Positions 8,624 through 19,100 of a DNA stretch of 64,000 nt are shown here, piece by piece; position 1 is the first letter of the stretch, and the number at the start of each line of letters is the position of its first letter. The DNA is from Brevinema_A sp051647245. GTDB taxonomy: Bacteria > Spirochaetota > Brevinematia > Brevinematales > Brevinemataceae. The stretch spans positions 434,001 to 498,000 of the forward strand of contig JBOFDS010000011.1 in NCBI GenBank assembly GCA_051647245.1, written 5' to 3'. The position numbers and the translations under genes were made by a program. The notes under the pieces were generated by a model that saw only the letters and a list, made by a program, of their open reading frames with translations, ran no database searches and was not told the origin of the DNA.

Positions 8624-10027
8624 ATGAAAACATTTATCACAGATGATTTCCTTCTCCAAAATAAATACGCAAAAAAACTCTATCATGATTATGCTATGGA
8701 AATGCCTATCATTGATTACCATTGTCACTTGTCTCCACAGGAAATTGCAGAAGATAAACATTATCGATCTATCACAGAAATGTGGCTAGATGGAGATCAT
8801 TATAAATGGAGAGCAATACGTACCGCTGGTTATACTGAGAAGGATATCACAGGATATATTGGGGATCCTCGTCATGATAAGGCTCGCTTCGATATATGGG
8901 CACATGTCTTACCAAAAACAATAGGAAATCCTCTATATCATTGGACACATTTGGAATTGCTTCGTTATTTTGAGATTGATGAGCTTCTTACATCTGAAAC
9001 CTCTGATGAAATTTATTTCAAAGCAAATGAACAAATCTCAAGACCAGATTTTTCGGCACGTTCTTTAATCAATCAATTTCAAGTGAAATTCATTGGGACA
9101 ACGGATGATCCTATTGATAGTTTAGAATATCACGAAAAGATCTCACGTGATTCTTTTGAGTGTAGGGTGGCGCCATCTTGGAGACCTGATAAGGCTCTCA
9201 AAATAGAATTATCAAGCTTCAAAGATTATATCTCTGCTCTTTCTCAAGTCTCTAATATTCCTATCCAAAATCTCAGTGATCTTGAAAAAGCCTTAGAAAA
9301 AAGAATTGAATACTTTGCTGGGAAGGGGTGTTGTATTTCCGATCATGGTTTGGATGAGTTTGTTTTCACACGTAACTTTCATAATGCCTCAGATGTTTTT
9401 GATAAAGCGATGCAGGGTAATGATTTAACAATATCGGAGATCACTTCTTACAAGAGTCATCTTTTAGTATTCATGGGTCGTCTTTATGCAAAACACCAAT
9501 GGACGATGCAACTCCATATAGGAGCTCTTCGAAATAATAACACGCGTATGTACCAACTTTTAGGAGCTGATGCGGGATTTGATTCGATTAATGATAATAA
9601 TTATGCGCCTATGCTTTCAGCTTTTTTAGATACTTTAGACAAAGATAATCTCCTTCCTAAAACGATCCTATATTCACTCAATCCTCGCGATAATGAGATG
9701 TTAGGAACGATGATTGGAAACTTCCAAGGCAATGTTCCTGGAAAGATCCAGTACGGATCAGGATGGTGGTTTAACGATCAAAAAGATGGCATGCTTCGTC
9801 AATTAACCACCTTATCGAGTCTTGGTCTTTTACCTTATTTTATTGGTATGCTGACAGATTCTCGGAGTTTTCTTTCTTTCTCAAGACACGAATATTTTAG
9901 ACGGATTTTGTGTAATCTTATAGGATCTTGGGTAGAAGCACGCGAAGTGCCTGATGATATGAGGTATCTTGGGAACATTGTTCAAGATATTTGTTTCAAT
10001 AATGCTAAAAACTATTTTCAAATCTAA
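8624..10027 (+). CDS. uxaC: Glucuronate isomerase (uronate isomerase)
   Basis: UxaC of 467 aa isomerises D-glucuronate to D-fructuronate, and galacturonate to tagaturonate. Amidohydrolase-fold metal ligands are in IIDYHCHLSP near residue 30. Other family blocks are DHYKWRAIRTAGY, QLHIGALRNNN, YGSGWWFNDQKDGM and the C-terminal FIGMLTDSRSFLSFSRHEYFRRILC. It is the first intracellular step after glucuronidase and, here, the last gene of the operon. A strong terminator starts at its stop codon. Confidence 0.96.
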   Translation: MKTFITDDFLLQNKYAKKLYHDYAMEMPIIDYHCHLSPQEIAEDKHYRSITEMWLDGDHYKWRAIRTAGYTEKDITGYIGDPRHDKARFDIWAHVLPKTIGNPLYHWTHLELLRYFEIDELLTSETSDEIYFKANEQISRPDFSARSLINQFQVKFIGTTDDPIDSLEYHEKISRDSFECRVAPSWRPDKALKIELSSFKDYISALSQVSNIPIQNLSDLEKALEKRIEYFAGKGCCISDHGLDEFVFTRNFHNASDVFDKAMQGNDLTISEITSYKSHLLVFMGRLYAKHQWTMQLHIGALRNNNTRMYQLLGADAGFDSINDNNYAPMLSAFLDTLDKDNLLPKTILYSLNPRDNEMLGTMIGNFQGNVPGKIQYGSGWWFNDQKDGMLRQLTTLSSLGLLPYFIGMLTDSRSFLSFSRHEYFRRILCNLIGSWVEAREVPDDMRYLGNIVQDICFNNAKNYFQI

Positions 10028-10055
10028 AAAATCCCCCAATGATTGGGGGATTTTT
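10026..10055. terminator. Bidirectional intrinsic terminator
   Basis: The stem AATCCCCCAAT / ATTGGGGGATT with a single-base loop has A-runs and T-runs on both sides. It ends the uronate operon on the plus strand and the convergent ATP-grasp/FMN gene on the minus strand. Confidence 0.93.
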
Positions 10056-10057
10056 AT

Positions 10058-12298
10058 TTATAGTATAGACGATGTTTTTAATTCAGAAATATTTCTTTTG
10101 CCCATCAAAAGCATTGTCTTAGCAAGATCATTCTTCAAATGACAAAGATAGGCGTTGACAGCATCTGCACCGCCACCTACGGCGTGGTAGGCAGCTGGAC
10201 GACCGATAAGCACAGCGTCTGCGCCGAGGATAATGGCTTTTGCTATGTCAGATCCAGAACGAATGGCACCATCGATGAGGATTTTTGCCTTACCTTGAAC
10301 GGTCTGCACGATTTCTGGAAGCACGTCGATAGGCAGAGGGAATGCTTCGTTGATACGTCCACCATGCGATGATACCACAATATGCGTTGCTCCTGCATCG
10401 AGTGCTTTTTGAGCATCGTGTGATGTCAAGACACCTTTTACGACAAAAGGTACAGGATGTGATTGACGTAATTCTTGTAATTCCGTGATACTTTTTGGTG
10501 AAGCTGTTTGTTTTGCGAGACTAAATGTTGCCAAGCCAATCCCATCGATATCCGTACCTAGTCCAATAATACCTTGTGATATTGCTTGATGATAGCGATG
10601 GATGATTTGTCTTTGATCACTTCGGGGTTTACAAATCAAAATCCCTTCTCCAAAATTGCGTAGGATGACTTCTAGTATCTCATCAAAAAGCTCTGTCGGT
10701 GCAGGATCTGGGATAAATGCCATCGTGCCAGCCATTCTTGCACCTTTCATAAAGGCATCTTGAAAGGCGAGTTCAGAGATAATGTTATCATAATTAATAT
10801 AAGATCCGCCGATAGGAGCCGTGAAGACAGGCATGGACAATGTTCTACCAAACATCTCAATAGAAGTATCCACCTCACGAATTTCGTGGATATAATTTGG
10901 GATGAGTTTGATCGTTCGGAACTTTTCGTAGGCTTGAATAAAGCCCTCACCTGTGCCTACGCCACCAACTCCAGGGATCTCACCTCTGCAGGCGACGCCA
11001 TTACATTCACGACACACACGACAGCTTTTTAAGACAGATTTTGCGTGTTTTAGACTTTTTTTGATGATGATATTTGGGTCTTCTATTGGTGTTGTGTGGA
11101 TTTTGATCTGAGAAATTGCCTTGTTGATCGCCTTAATAGCAAGCTCACGAGTCGGCGCACAAGCAATGATATTTCCACATTTGTCAACGTTGTTTTTTGG
11201 TGAAATAATAACTTGTCCGATTTCTGCACGAATGGAGCAATGTTTGATATATTCTTGTTCGAGGAGATTTTGAGGTACTTCAATCGAAATAACTTCTCCA
11301 GCAGGAGGAATGATCGCTCTTTCTACACTCACCCAATTTTTGGTTTCGATGATAGGTTCTAGCTTTTCTCCAAGAGCAAGTTTGACCATCAATTCATGCA
11401 AATACACATCGCTCGCAAAGGGATAAGTATGTGATGACATGAATCCACCAGAAAGACGACCTGCAATTTCAATGATCCACGCGCCGTCTTTGGAGACTTT
11501 GATATCGCCTTTTGCTGCCCCATGACTCAATCCCAAAGCCTTGATTCCGTCTTTGAACGCGGACAAGGCTTTTTCGATAAGCTCTGGAGGGAGATTGGAT
11601 GGCAAAATATGACCTGTCTCAACGAAATAAGGGGCATATTCAATAATACGATCCGCCACGCCTGTGATCGTTACTTCACCATGATGTACGAGAGAATCAA
11701 TACTGAGTTCATGTGTGTCGATATATTCTTCGATTAAAAATTCTGTTTGGTTTTTGGAGTGATCTCTCGTCAATGCAAACGCCTGCTCAATATCTTCCAA
11801 GCGTCTTACCAAAGACGTACCTCTTGCGCCCATGTTATTCGTGGGCTTTAGGACGCAGGATTTGTTGATTTTTTCAAAGAAAGTTTTTGCTTCTTCGATA
11901 GTGGTGATTTTTTGAAATTGAGGAATGGACACACCTGCTTTTAGGAAGGCGTCCCGCATCGCAGCTTTATTACTAGCTTTGAAGGCAGCTTCTTTTGTAT
12001 GGCCTGCACAAGAAAATTCCTCCGCAACACTGGCTACGGTGAAAGACGCATCGGTACCGGCTGTTGCGACACCATGGATGGATCCATGTTTTTGGGTGAA
12101 TTCTTTGACTTTAGTGATGGTTTCTGCAGGATCCATTGTGTTTGCAATGATATGAAAATCTGCGTATTCGAAACCAAGAGCCTTAGGATTTTGATCACTA
12201 GCGAGGACTCTTAATCCCAAACCTTTCGCAGCCTTGATGAGAGGAATTTGTAATTCCCCAGCACCAACGACAAAAAAAATCTTGTCTTGGTATGACAT
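10058..12298 (-). CDS. Fusion of ATP-grasp ligase and FMN-dependent alpha-hydroxy-acid dehydrogenase
   Basis: A 746-aa two-domain enzyme. Residues about 1-400 are an ATP-grasp carboxylate-amine ligase: pre-ATP-grasp Rossmann part (FFVVGAGELQIPLI, ASDQNP), the ATP Lys in SCVLKPTNNMGARGTS, and a metal-binding EIAGRLSGG. Residues about 430-746 form an FMN (beta/alpha)8 barrel of the glycolate/lactate oxidase type: TAPIGG, FVVKGV (Lys), VVSSHGGRINE (catalytic His) and ILIDGAIRSGSDIAKA with AVLIGRP (FMN phosphate). Between them is a Cys cluster, CRVCRECNGVACRG, found in stand-alone FMN proteins of this subgroup. The substrate is not known. Both halves keep their key residues, so both are probably active. 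It lies alone between two unrelated gene groups. Confidence 0.88.
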   Translation of the reverse strand: MSYQDKIFFVVGAGELQIPLIKAAKGLGLRVLASDQNPKALGFEYADFHIIANTMDPAETITKVKEFTQKHGSIHGVATAGTDASFTVASVAEEFSCAGHTKEAAFKASNKAAMRDAFLKAGVSIPQFQKITTIEEAKTFFEKINKSCVLKPTNNMGARGTSLVRRLEDIEQAFALTRDHSKNQTEFLIEEYIDTHELSIDSLVHHGEVTITGVADRIIEYAPYFVETGHILPSNLPPELIEKALSAFKDGIKALGLSHGAAKGDIKVSKDGAWIIEIAGRLSGGFMSSHTYPFASDVYLHELMVKLALGEKLEPIIETKNWVSVERAIIPPAGEVISIEVPQNLLEQEYIKHCSIRAEIGQVIISPKNNVDKCGNIIACAPTRELAIKAINKAISQIKIHTTPIEDPNIIIKKSLKHAKSVLKSCRVCRECNGVACRGEIPGVGGVGTGEGFIQAYEKFRTIKLIPNYIHEIREVDTSIEMFGRTLSMPVFTAPIGGSYINYDNIISELAFQDAFMKGARMAGTMAFIPDPAPTELFDEILEVILRNFGEGILICKPRSDQRQIIHRYHQAISQGIIGLGTDIDGIGLATFSLAKQTASPKSITELQELRQSHPVPFVVKGVLTSHDAQKALDAGATHIVVSSHGGRINEAFPLPIDVLPEIVQTVQGKAKILIDGAIRSGSDIAKAIILGADAVLIGRPAAYHAVGGGADAVNAYLCHLKNDLAKTMLLMGKRNISELKTSSIL

Positions 12299-12312
12299 AT
12301 GTGCCTCAAATT

Positions 12313-14187
12313 TTATAAACGTTCAGGGATAACAAGTCTAGAAAGATCGAAATATTCTTTCTGAGTAGGATCAGTGATAGATGCATCGATTACATAAGCA
12401 TTAACAAGCTCAATGTTTGGGACACGTCCAGAGAGATGCCCTACAGATCTTGTTTCAGAACTATTGGTAATGGTAATCTCGGAGATCGCTCGGAAATTTT
12501 TATCAAGAATACTTAGTTTCATATTGTTGGTGATTTGATGTTGAGTTCCTAAAGAAATCTCAAAAGCCCCAGCACCGAGACGTTTTTTGATAAAGCCAAT
12601 GTTTGGAACAAGACTGTTGATCTGTTTTGCGTAATTGAGGACGTTATCAGTGAAATTTTGCTCGGATAGAGGTAAGGTCATGTTTTTGATAGGCATGCCT
12701 TTATAATCGTAACTTGTGATTTTAAGATTGTTAAAAGAATCAAAATTAATAGAAGTAATAATCTCAAAGTCTTTGTTATTCTGAAAAATACTGGTGCTAT
12801 TCTGTAAAAATGATGTATTTACTTCGATACTGGATCGGATATTTGGATAGAATTGTTCCACAGTCTGGATCTCAGATCCCAAAATCTTATGCAAAAGATC
12901 ATAGCGTGGTTCGATAAATACAAGGTGCTTAAATTGATAAGTCGCAGCAGGTTCGATATTTAAGCGTTTTGTTTTGATCAAGTGATTGCGGAATCGTATC
13001 ACATCTTGGATCTTTGATTTTTCGGTTTGGATCTGCCCAATTTCACGAAGAACACTGTCAACTAACTGCCCATCTTTGCGGATTTTTGCATATTCGAGGA
13101 GCTGGTCCTTCACCACAATATTCATAGGATCAAGCAATGAAGCTTTTTGAAGAAGGGAGACGTAAAAAAGACTGATACCTTGATTTTTCTTCTCAAAGGA
13201 TAGTTCTAGAAAACGATTTGCTGCACCTTTTCTTTTTTGGGAATTGTTATCTTGTGTATTTAAGAGAAAATTATAATAGGCACTTTGATAGAGTTGTTGA
13301 TTTTTATTTATGGCAATAGCATCAAGGATCTGTTTTTCGGCGGCAGTTAGGTCTCCAGTAATGTAGTACAAATTAAATAATTTCCAAAGAATTTGAGAGC
13401 GATTTCGTTGTAAATAAGGAGGAATAATTTTCTGAGCTGCCAAATAATTTTCTAGTGCATCTTCATATTTTTTATTCGCAAATAAAATATCTGCAATTAA
13501 GCTATTTTTTTTAGAAGTAGCTGAGAATCTTTTGTTTGCTTCTTTTAGGAGTGCGATGGCTTGGTTTGGTTGATTGAGTTTAATGTATATGTTTGCGAGT
13601 TCAATGATGAGATCTTCTTCGCTAGGGAATAGATTTACAGCATCAAACAAGATCTTTTTCCCTTCATCAAGCTTATTTTGTTGGACAGCGATCTTAGCTT
13701 TGATGAGATAATTTTTCCAAGAACTTGTATCAAAGTTTTCAGCCAACTTTAAAAGTCTTGTCGCATCCAATAATCGACCAAATTGAGCATTGAGGATTGC
13801 GTAATCATGATAATTATCAATACTATTTGGATCTAATCGCACAGCTCTTGCATAGGCAGCAGATGCGTTAGTGTAGTCGTTCATAGCTCTGTAAATGTTC
13901 CCAGCAATCCGATGATTTTCAGAATCTGCTTGAGATAAAGTGATGGCTTGATTAATATTTGTTAGGGCTTCGCCGTAATTTTCAAGTTCCAAGAGAAGTT
14001 CTGCATAAAGACGATAGACGTGTGTATTGTTCGGTGTGCGAACCATTTCTTCTTGAAGAAGAGCAAAACTTTTAGCATAGTCTTGAGCATTGATACTTTG
14101 TTGTATTTCTAACAGCGAGTTTGACAAAGCAAAGTTCAAATTCGTAAGTAAAAAAGTTAATAAAAGTAATGAAAACTTTTTATTCAT
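12313..14187 (-). CDS. Secreted TPR-repeat protein
   Basis: A protein of 624 aa with an N-terminal signal peptide (MNKKFSLLLLTFLLTNLNFA) and tetratricopeptide repeats over about residues 25-330, for example LLLELENYGEALTNINQAI, IAGNIYRAMNDYTNASAAYARAV and LANIYIKLNQPNQAIALLKEA. The C-terminal 250 residues have no recognised domain and look beta-rich. I chose the ATG at 14187: it gives a clean signal peptide and has GAGG nine bases upstream. The start overlaps the end of the DUF2225 gene by 8 bp, so the two are co-translated. A role in the cell envelope is likely, with an unknown partner. Confidence 0.78.
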   Translation of the reverse strand: MNKKFSLLLLTFLLTNLNFALSNSLLEIQQSINAQDYAKSFALLQEEMVRTPNNTHVYRLYAELLLELENYGEALTNINQAITLSQADSENHRIAGNIYRAMNDYTNASAAYARAVRLDPNSIDNYHDYAILNAQFGRLLDATRLLKLAENFDTSSWKNYLIKAKIAVQQNKLDEGKKILFDAVNLFPSEEDLIIELANIYIKLNQPNQAIALLKEANKRFSATSKKNSLIADILFANKKYEDALENYLAAQKIIPPYLQRNRSQILWKLFNLYYITGDLTAAEKQILDAIAINKNQQLYQSAYYNFLLNTQDNNSQKRKGAANRFLELSFEKKNQGISLFYVSLLQKASLLDPMNIVVKDQLLEYAKIRKDGQLVDSVLREIGQIQTEKSKIQDVIRFRNHLIKTKRLNIEPAATYQFKHLVFIEPRYDLLHKILGSEIQTVEQFYPNIRSSIEVNTSFLQNSTSIFQNNKDFEIITSINFDSFNNLKITSYDYKGMPIKNMTLPLSEQNFTDNVLNYAKQINSLVPNIGFIKKRLGAGAFEISLGTQHQITNNMKLSILDKNFRAISEITITNSSETRSVGHLSGRVPNIELVNAYVIDASITDPTQKEYFDLSRLVIPERL

Positions 14188-15091
14188 TGGCATCAGCCTC
14201 GTTTTCGATTTCGTCAGCAATGGATACATCCATGCCTTTTGCTTCTAATTCTTTGAGGAGGTCACTTGCTTCGATGTAGAGATTTTTTGAGTGTGAAACA
14301 AGGATACTAGGCTTATCTCTATTTGATTTTCCGACGCCGAAGATCTTTGAAAGGACACGTTTTGCTTGACCTATTTTGATGATTTGCTCGGAAGGGTCAA
14401 AGGTATTTAAGTGCTTAACGCAGAGGTATGATGTAATATAGAGAAGTCCGTCATATCCGAAGTTCGTGTCAATATCTGGCCCCATCCACTTGAAGCCATC
14501 GAAGGATTCTTTTCCTTTGATCTGAAGTTCGATAGCTTTGTCATAATTTATGTATGCTTGATAATACATTTCTTCGCTAAGTTGTTTAAAATGTTCGATT
14601 CCGCTTTTCTCAAAGATATCATTTGCAATCCAAGCTGCACGAAGTGAAAAAAGTCCACGTCTTGCGGTTGGGGAGGAATATTTATTAATGTGAATTGTCG
14701 AAGCAAAGCCCAATAGATAAGATGCCAATCCCGTGATATCATTACGGTAATCACGGAAGTTCAAATCTCCCCCAAAAATAGAAATAATTAATTTCTTTCG
14801 ATTTTCTGTTTCTGCTGATGCAGACTGAACAAAAGCTGCATCAGGTGTTTTTACAAAGTCTGTTTGGAAACCTGTAAAGTAACAATCTGGACAAACAATA
14901 AGAGGATAAATAAGAGGATTGATAAGACCGTATTTTTGGGTTGGAATATATAGACGGCGTAGTTCTATGGTTAGATCTCCAGCATTTAAGCGACCACGTC
15001 CTGTTTGTAATTCTTCTTTTTGAAAGACAGCTTGACAACAAGGGCAAGTAATTTCGTTTTTGGAAAAAAATGTAGTTCTTGGTGTACCCAC
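14180..15091 (-). CDS. DUF2225 family protein
   Basis: Cytoplasmic protein of 303 aa with the DUF2225 layout. It has a Cys pair near the N-terminus (TCPCCQAVF), a second pair after the Tyr/Pro-rich block (PLIVCPDCYFTGFQ) which probably binds zinc, and a helical, TPR-like rest with NRKKLIISIFGG and YYQAYINYDKAIELQ. The start is GTG at 15091 with AGGAG eight bases upstream. The function of the family is unknown. Coupling to the secreted TPR protein downstream suggests a shared process. Confidence 0.8.
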   Translation of the reverse strand: MGTPRTTFFSKNEITCPCCQAVFQKEELQTGRGRLNAGDLTIELRRLYIPTQKYGLINPLIYPLIVCPDCYFTGFQTDFVKTPDAAFVQSASAETENRKKLIISIFGGDLNFRDYRNDITGLASYLLGFASTIHINKYSSPTARRGLFSLRAAWIANDIFEKSGIEHFKQLSEEMYYQAYINYDKAIELQIKGKESFDGFKWMGPDIDTNFGYDGLLYITSYLCVKHLNTFDPSEQIIKIGQAKRVLSKIFGVGKSNRDKPSILVSHSKNLYIEASDLLKELEAKGMDVSIADEIENEADANE

Positions 15092-15157
15092 GGATAAACT
15101 CCTTGAAATAAGGGATGAAATTTGAGATGAATTAAAAAAAGTTTCCCATTATCCTTT

Positions 15158-15186
15158 ATTGTACAGTATTTTTAAATTTTTTTCAA
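15158..15186 (-). promoter_or_regulatory. Promoter for the DUF2225-TPR operon
   Basis: On the minus strand, TTGAAA (15186-15181), a 17-bp spacer and TACAAT (15163-15158). Both boxes match the sigma-70 consensus at 5 of 6 positions. Transcription would start near 15151, giving a leader of about 60 nt. Confidence 0.65.
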
Positions 15187-15282
15187 AAAAGAACCCCTAT
15201 ACTCTTTAAAAAATCTCAGATATTACGAAAATCAATATAGGGTTTTATTATAATCTATAAATTTTTATTTTGGAGGGAAATT

Positions 15283-16101
15283 ATGCTATGGATGCTAATT
15301 TTTATCGCTGTTGTTCAAGGAATTACCGAATTCTTACCAGTTTCTAGTTCGGGACACCTTGGTATTGTTGCCTATTTCTTCCAATTTTACACACCTGAGA
15401 CCTTACTTTTCTTTTTAGTTGTGCATGCTGGAACGGCTTGTGCAGCACTTTATTTTTTTAGGGAAGATATTCTAAATATTCTTATAGGTTTCAAAGATTT
15501 CTTTCAAAGAAAAGACACTCCTCAAAAAAATGATGCTTTTCAATGGACATTACTAATTATTACTGTGTCTATACCTACCGCTATTGTTGGTATTTTGTTT
15601 AAAGATTTTATTGAAGGGATTCCTGAATATTTTCCAATGATTATTCCTGTAATGTTGATGGTTACGGCATTTATTCTTCTACTAACAAAATTTGTCAAAA
15701 CAAACAATAAAGGCCTTCACGATTTTACTTACAAACACGCTTTTGTTGTTGGCTTAGCACAAAGTTTTGCGTTGTTTCCAGGTATCTCTAGATCAGGTTC
15801 TACTATTGCAGCAGCATTACTTATGGGTGCAACACCTTTTTTTGCTGGGAAACTATCGTTTTTAGCGTCTTTTGTGGCTATTTTTGGAGCATTACTTCTT
15901 GAAGTACTCTCCTTCCTCAAAGATGGGATGATAGGATTGCCATTGTATTACTTTGCTATTGGATTTGTGGTGGCATTTTTAGTTGGGCTTTGGTCATTAA
16001 AATTCTTAATCAAAATCTTAAATAACGGTAAAATTTACTTCTTCTCAATTTACTGTTTTGTTGTTGGTTTATCGTTATTGATATTCCACCTCGTAAAATA
16101 A
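15283..16101 (+). CDS. uppP: Undecaprenyl-diphosphatase
   Basis: Integral membrane phosphatase of 272 aa that recycles undecaprenyl pyrophosphate to the monophosphate carrier for peptidoglycan and other glycans. Family motif 1 is VVQGITEFLPVSSSGHL (Glu and Ser residues of the active site). Motif 2 is LFPGISRSGSTIAAALLMG with the essential Arg. About eight hydrophobic segments are visible. GGAGGG precedes the ATG. A TATAAT at 15249-15254 may be its -10 box, but no good -35 is seen. ftsK follows after 9 bp, so cell-wall recycling and division are co-transcribed. Confidence 0.96.
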   Translation: MLWMLIFIAVVQGITEFLPVSSSGHLGIVAYFFQFYTPETLLFFLVVHAGTACAALYFFREDILNILIGFKDFFQRKDTPQKNDAFQWTLLIITVSIPTAIVGILFKDFIEGIPEYFPMIIPVMLMVTAFILLLTKFVKTNNKGLHDFTYKHAFVVGLAQSFALFPGISRSGSTIAAALLMGATPFFAGKLSFLASFVAIFGALLLEVLSFLKDGMIGLPLYYFAIGFVVAFLVGLWSLKFLIKILNNGKIYFFSIYCFVVGLSLLIFHLVK

Positions 16102-16110
16102 GGAAGCTTC

Positions 16111-19100
16111 ATGTTTAAAGGAATTATACGAGTTATTGTCTCCTACGTATTTATTTTGCTCTCAGCGTTATTGTCAATCTCCTTAGTGGGCTTTTCGTTT
16201 TCTGATCTTATGTATCTCACTACCGATTTCAATCCAAATCCCCATAATTGGTTGGGAGAATTTGGATTGAACTTTGGCTCGCCTATTGCCTTATTTTATG
16301 GCTATGGTGGGATGATCTGGGCATTTTATTCATTTTTGACAGGGGTTAATTTGCTTTTTGGAATTACGCCTCTTGATTTGATCAAACAATTTATCGTAGT
16401 CCATATTTTGGCTTTTTTATTGTCTATTGCTTGTTCTTTGTTTGCAAACGACCCTTTCATGGCTGGGGGAATTTTGGGTTCTTTAGCCGCTTCCAAGATG
16501 CTCACTTTATTCCCAAACACCATTTGGATTCCTCTTTTACTAGGAATGTTCTTGATAGCACTTTCTTTTATTAGTGAAATCCCCCTTCGTGTGATTGATA
16601 AAAGTCGTGGTTTTTTCCACCCACCTCAAGACCATTACCCCTCTGCTGTCAGTGATGGATGTATCGGACAAGATACTGATTATCCCATGATGGATGAACG
16701 TGAAATAATGGATATTTATTCAGAAAACACAATCGACTACCAAATTCCAGGATCTGCACAAGTACATGACCCTAATCTTTTTCGGGGTCAAGATGAGTAT
16801 GTTGCCTTAGAGGATCAACCTGAAACAATGAGTGTTCCAGAATTTTTGAAACGCTCACGTCAAGATGAGGATTGGAATGAGTCCCCTATGCACCTATCTT
16901 CAAAAAGACTCACTCAATCAGAAACTCCTTCTTTCCTAAAAGATGTGGACTTTGATTTGATTTCTCCTTACCGCGAACAGAAATCGACTTCTTTTTATGA
17001 AAAAGTTTCGGAAGCTCAAAAACTTGATGATGACATTGCTGAGCTTGATGGAATGAATTATGCTCCTTATCACCATATTAATACAGAACTCCCAGAGCCT
17101 ATGGTAAAAAGCAATGTTCTAAAACGTTTATCCTTTGATCTTTCTGAAAAAATTGATCGAAAAGATGATGTTAAAGAAATTGTCCAAGAAACAATTGCAG
17201 AAGCATCACTTGAGCAAGAAATTGTCCCTGAAGAAAATATCCAAGAAATATCAATCCCAGAGCAAGAGATCGAGACCGAAGAGACTGTATCCGAAATCTC
17301 TGAGCATGAGGCACAAATTACTGCTCAAGAACTTCCTCAAGAAGAAGTTCTTGATGCCATTGACAAAGAAAGAATCAAAGCAGAAATTGCGAATCTTGAA
17401 GATCTGGAAGACCCTCAAGCAGAACAAAAATCCGAAGAAGTCGCTGAGCTTAGCCCAGAAGTTATCCCTGTCATTCAACATAGCAGTAAATTTCCCCCTG
17501 TGGCTGATGCGGATGATGAAGTGGGTGTTATTCTTCCTAAATTGGTAACGGATTTGGCTTCTTCACCTCTGAAAACAGACGGAGTTCCTCTTTTCCTTGA
17601 AAATAGCGATCTCTCTGATTCGGAGCGACTTTTAGTTGAAGGATTAGAACGTACCCAAGCTAGGGAGAAAGAATCCCAGGCCTCTATTAAAGAAAAATTA
17701 CAAAGCAAACAAAAGCAACTTGCTCAATCTTATTATGAAGAATTTGGGCATTTAAATTTTGATGCAGGAGATCTTTCCAAAGAAATCTCCAATTCTCAAG
17801 GTGTAGTGCTTGAAAATATCCAAACTCCAACAGATGAGCCTTTAGTTGAAGAAGTACAGCTTCCTGAACAAAGCAACATGGATAGTAACGTTGCTTTTAG
17901 ATATCTCCAAGATGAAATCTCTGAACTGAAAAAATCAACTTCCGCACCGAAAACCATCCCAAGCATTCTTGAGCAAAATCCTTTTGAAGATATTTTTGGT
18001 AATTCTAAGTCAGCATCAGTAAGTGAAACTAATTTCCCAAAAACTACCGATGATCTCCAAAAAGAAATGATGATTTTTGAAGAAGAAGATCATATTGTTC
18101 ACCCTCCCGTTGAAGAGGTTAAGACACCGATAAAACATATTTCAACACAGGAAATCGTACCTGATCCTGCTCCTCAAACAGAAGTAAGCATGCCTACTTT
18201 GAATAATTTTGATGAATGGGACGTGGCTCAAGAAAGTATAAAAGAAGAAAGTATCTTCACTAATCATGAACCAAAAGAAATAATTGCTCCACAAAGTATT
18301 AAAATTGCAGAACATAGTGGTTTTGCTGAGGATGCGTTCGCTGACTTAGTGGACGATGAACCGCTTACAGAAGTTGAAACTCCTACGGCTACCTTTGCTC
18401 CTTCTCAGAATAATACTCTTATCGAGGACGATGATGATGTGATAGCCGTGCCTCAAAACGCACTTGATCAACGCCTTCAACAAGAAGCTCTGCTTGATGA
18501 TGATGATTTTGAGGAGTATGCTCGAGTGGTCAGTGTTACTCCTGTAGACGTAGATTTGGCACAAGAAAGTCCAAAACCAAACACTAATATAGAAGATCTG
18601 TCAGAAGATTCTTCTGATGATAGTCTTCTTGCCCATGATATTGGTAATGAAATCTTTGACACACCGGCTTTGGAGGAATTACAACAAGTAGAACTTCCTT
18701 ATGAAGATGAACCTAAAGTACAAATCGCTCAAATTACAGACCTTGACCAACAAGACGCTTCTCTCATGCCAAGTATCAACACTCAAGGTCATCTTGTTAA
18801 TAATCCTCTTGAATTTTTAGAGCTAGAAGACGATTCTTTTAATCAAAAAATCGAAGAAATCTCCGTAGAACCTAAAAAACATATCCCTCTCGATGATGAA
18901 GTCTTTGAAGAATTGGAGAATGAAATCAGCGCAGAACTACCTCAAGAGATATATGCAGAAGAAGATACACCGATCCATCATATTTTGGATGAAGATGAAG
19001 CTCTTCCTTCTACAAAAGAGAAAGAATATATTTTCCCTCTTGTAGAATCTCTTGAACCGAATACGGATATGATTTCTGCCGAACAAGAAACAGCGGAAAT

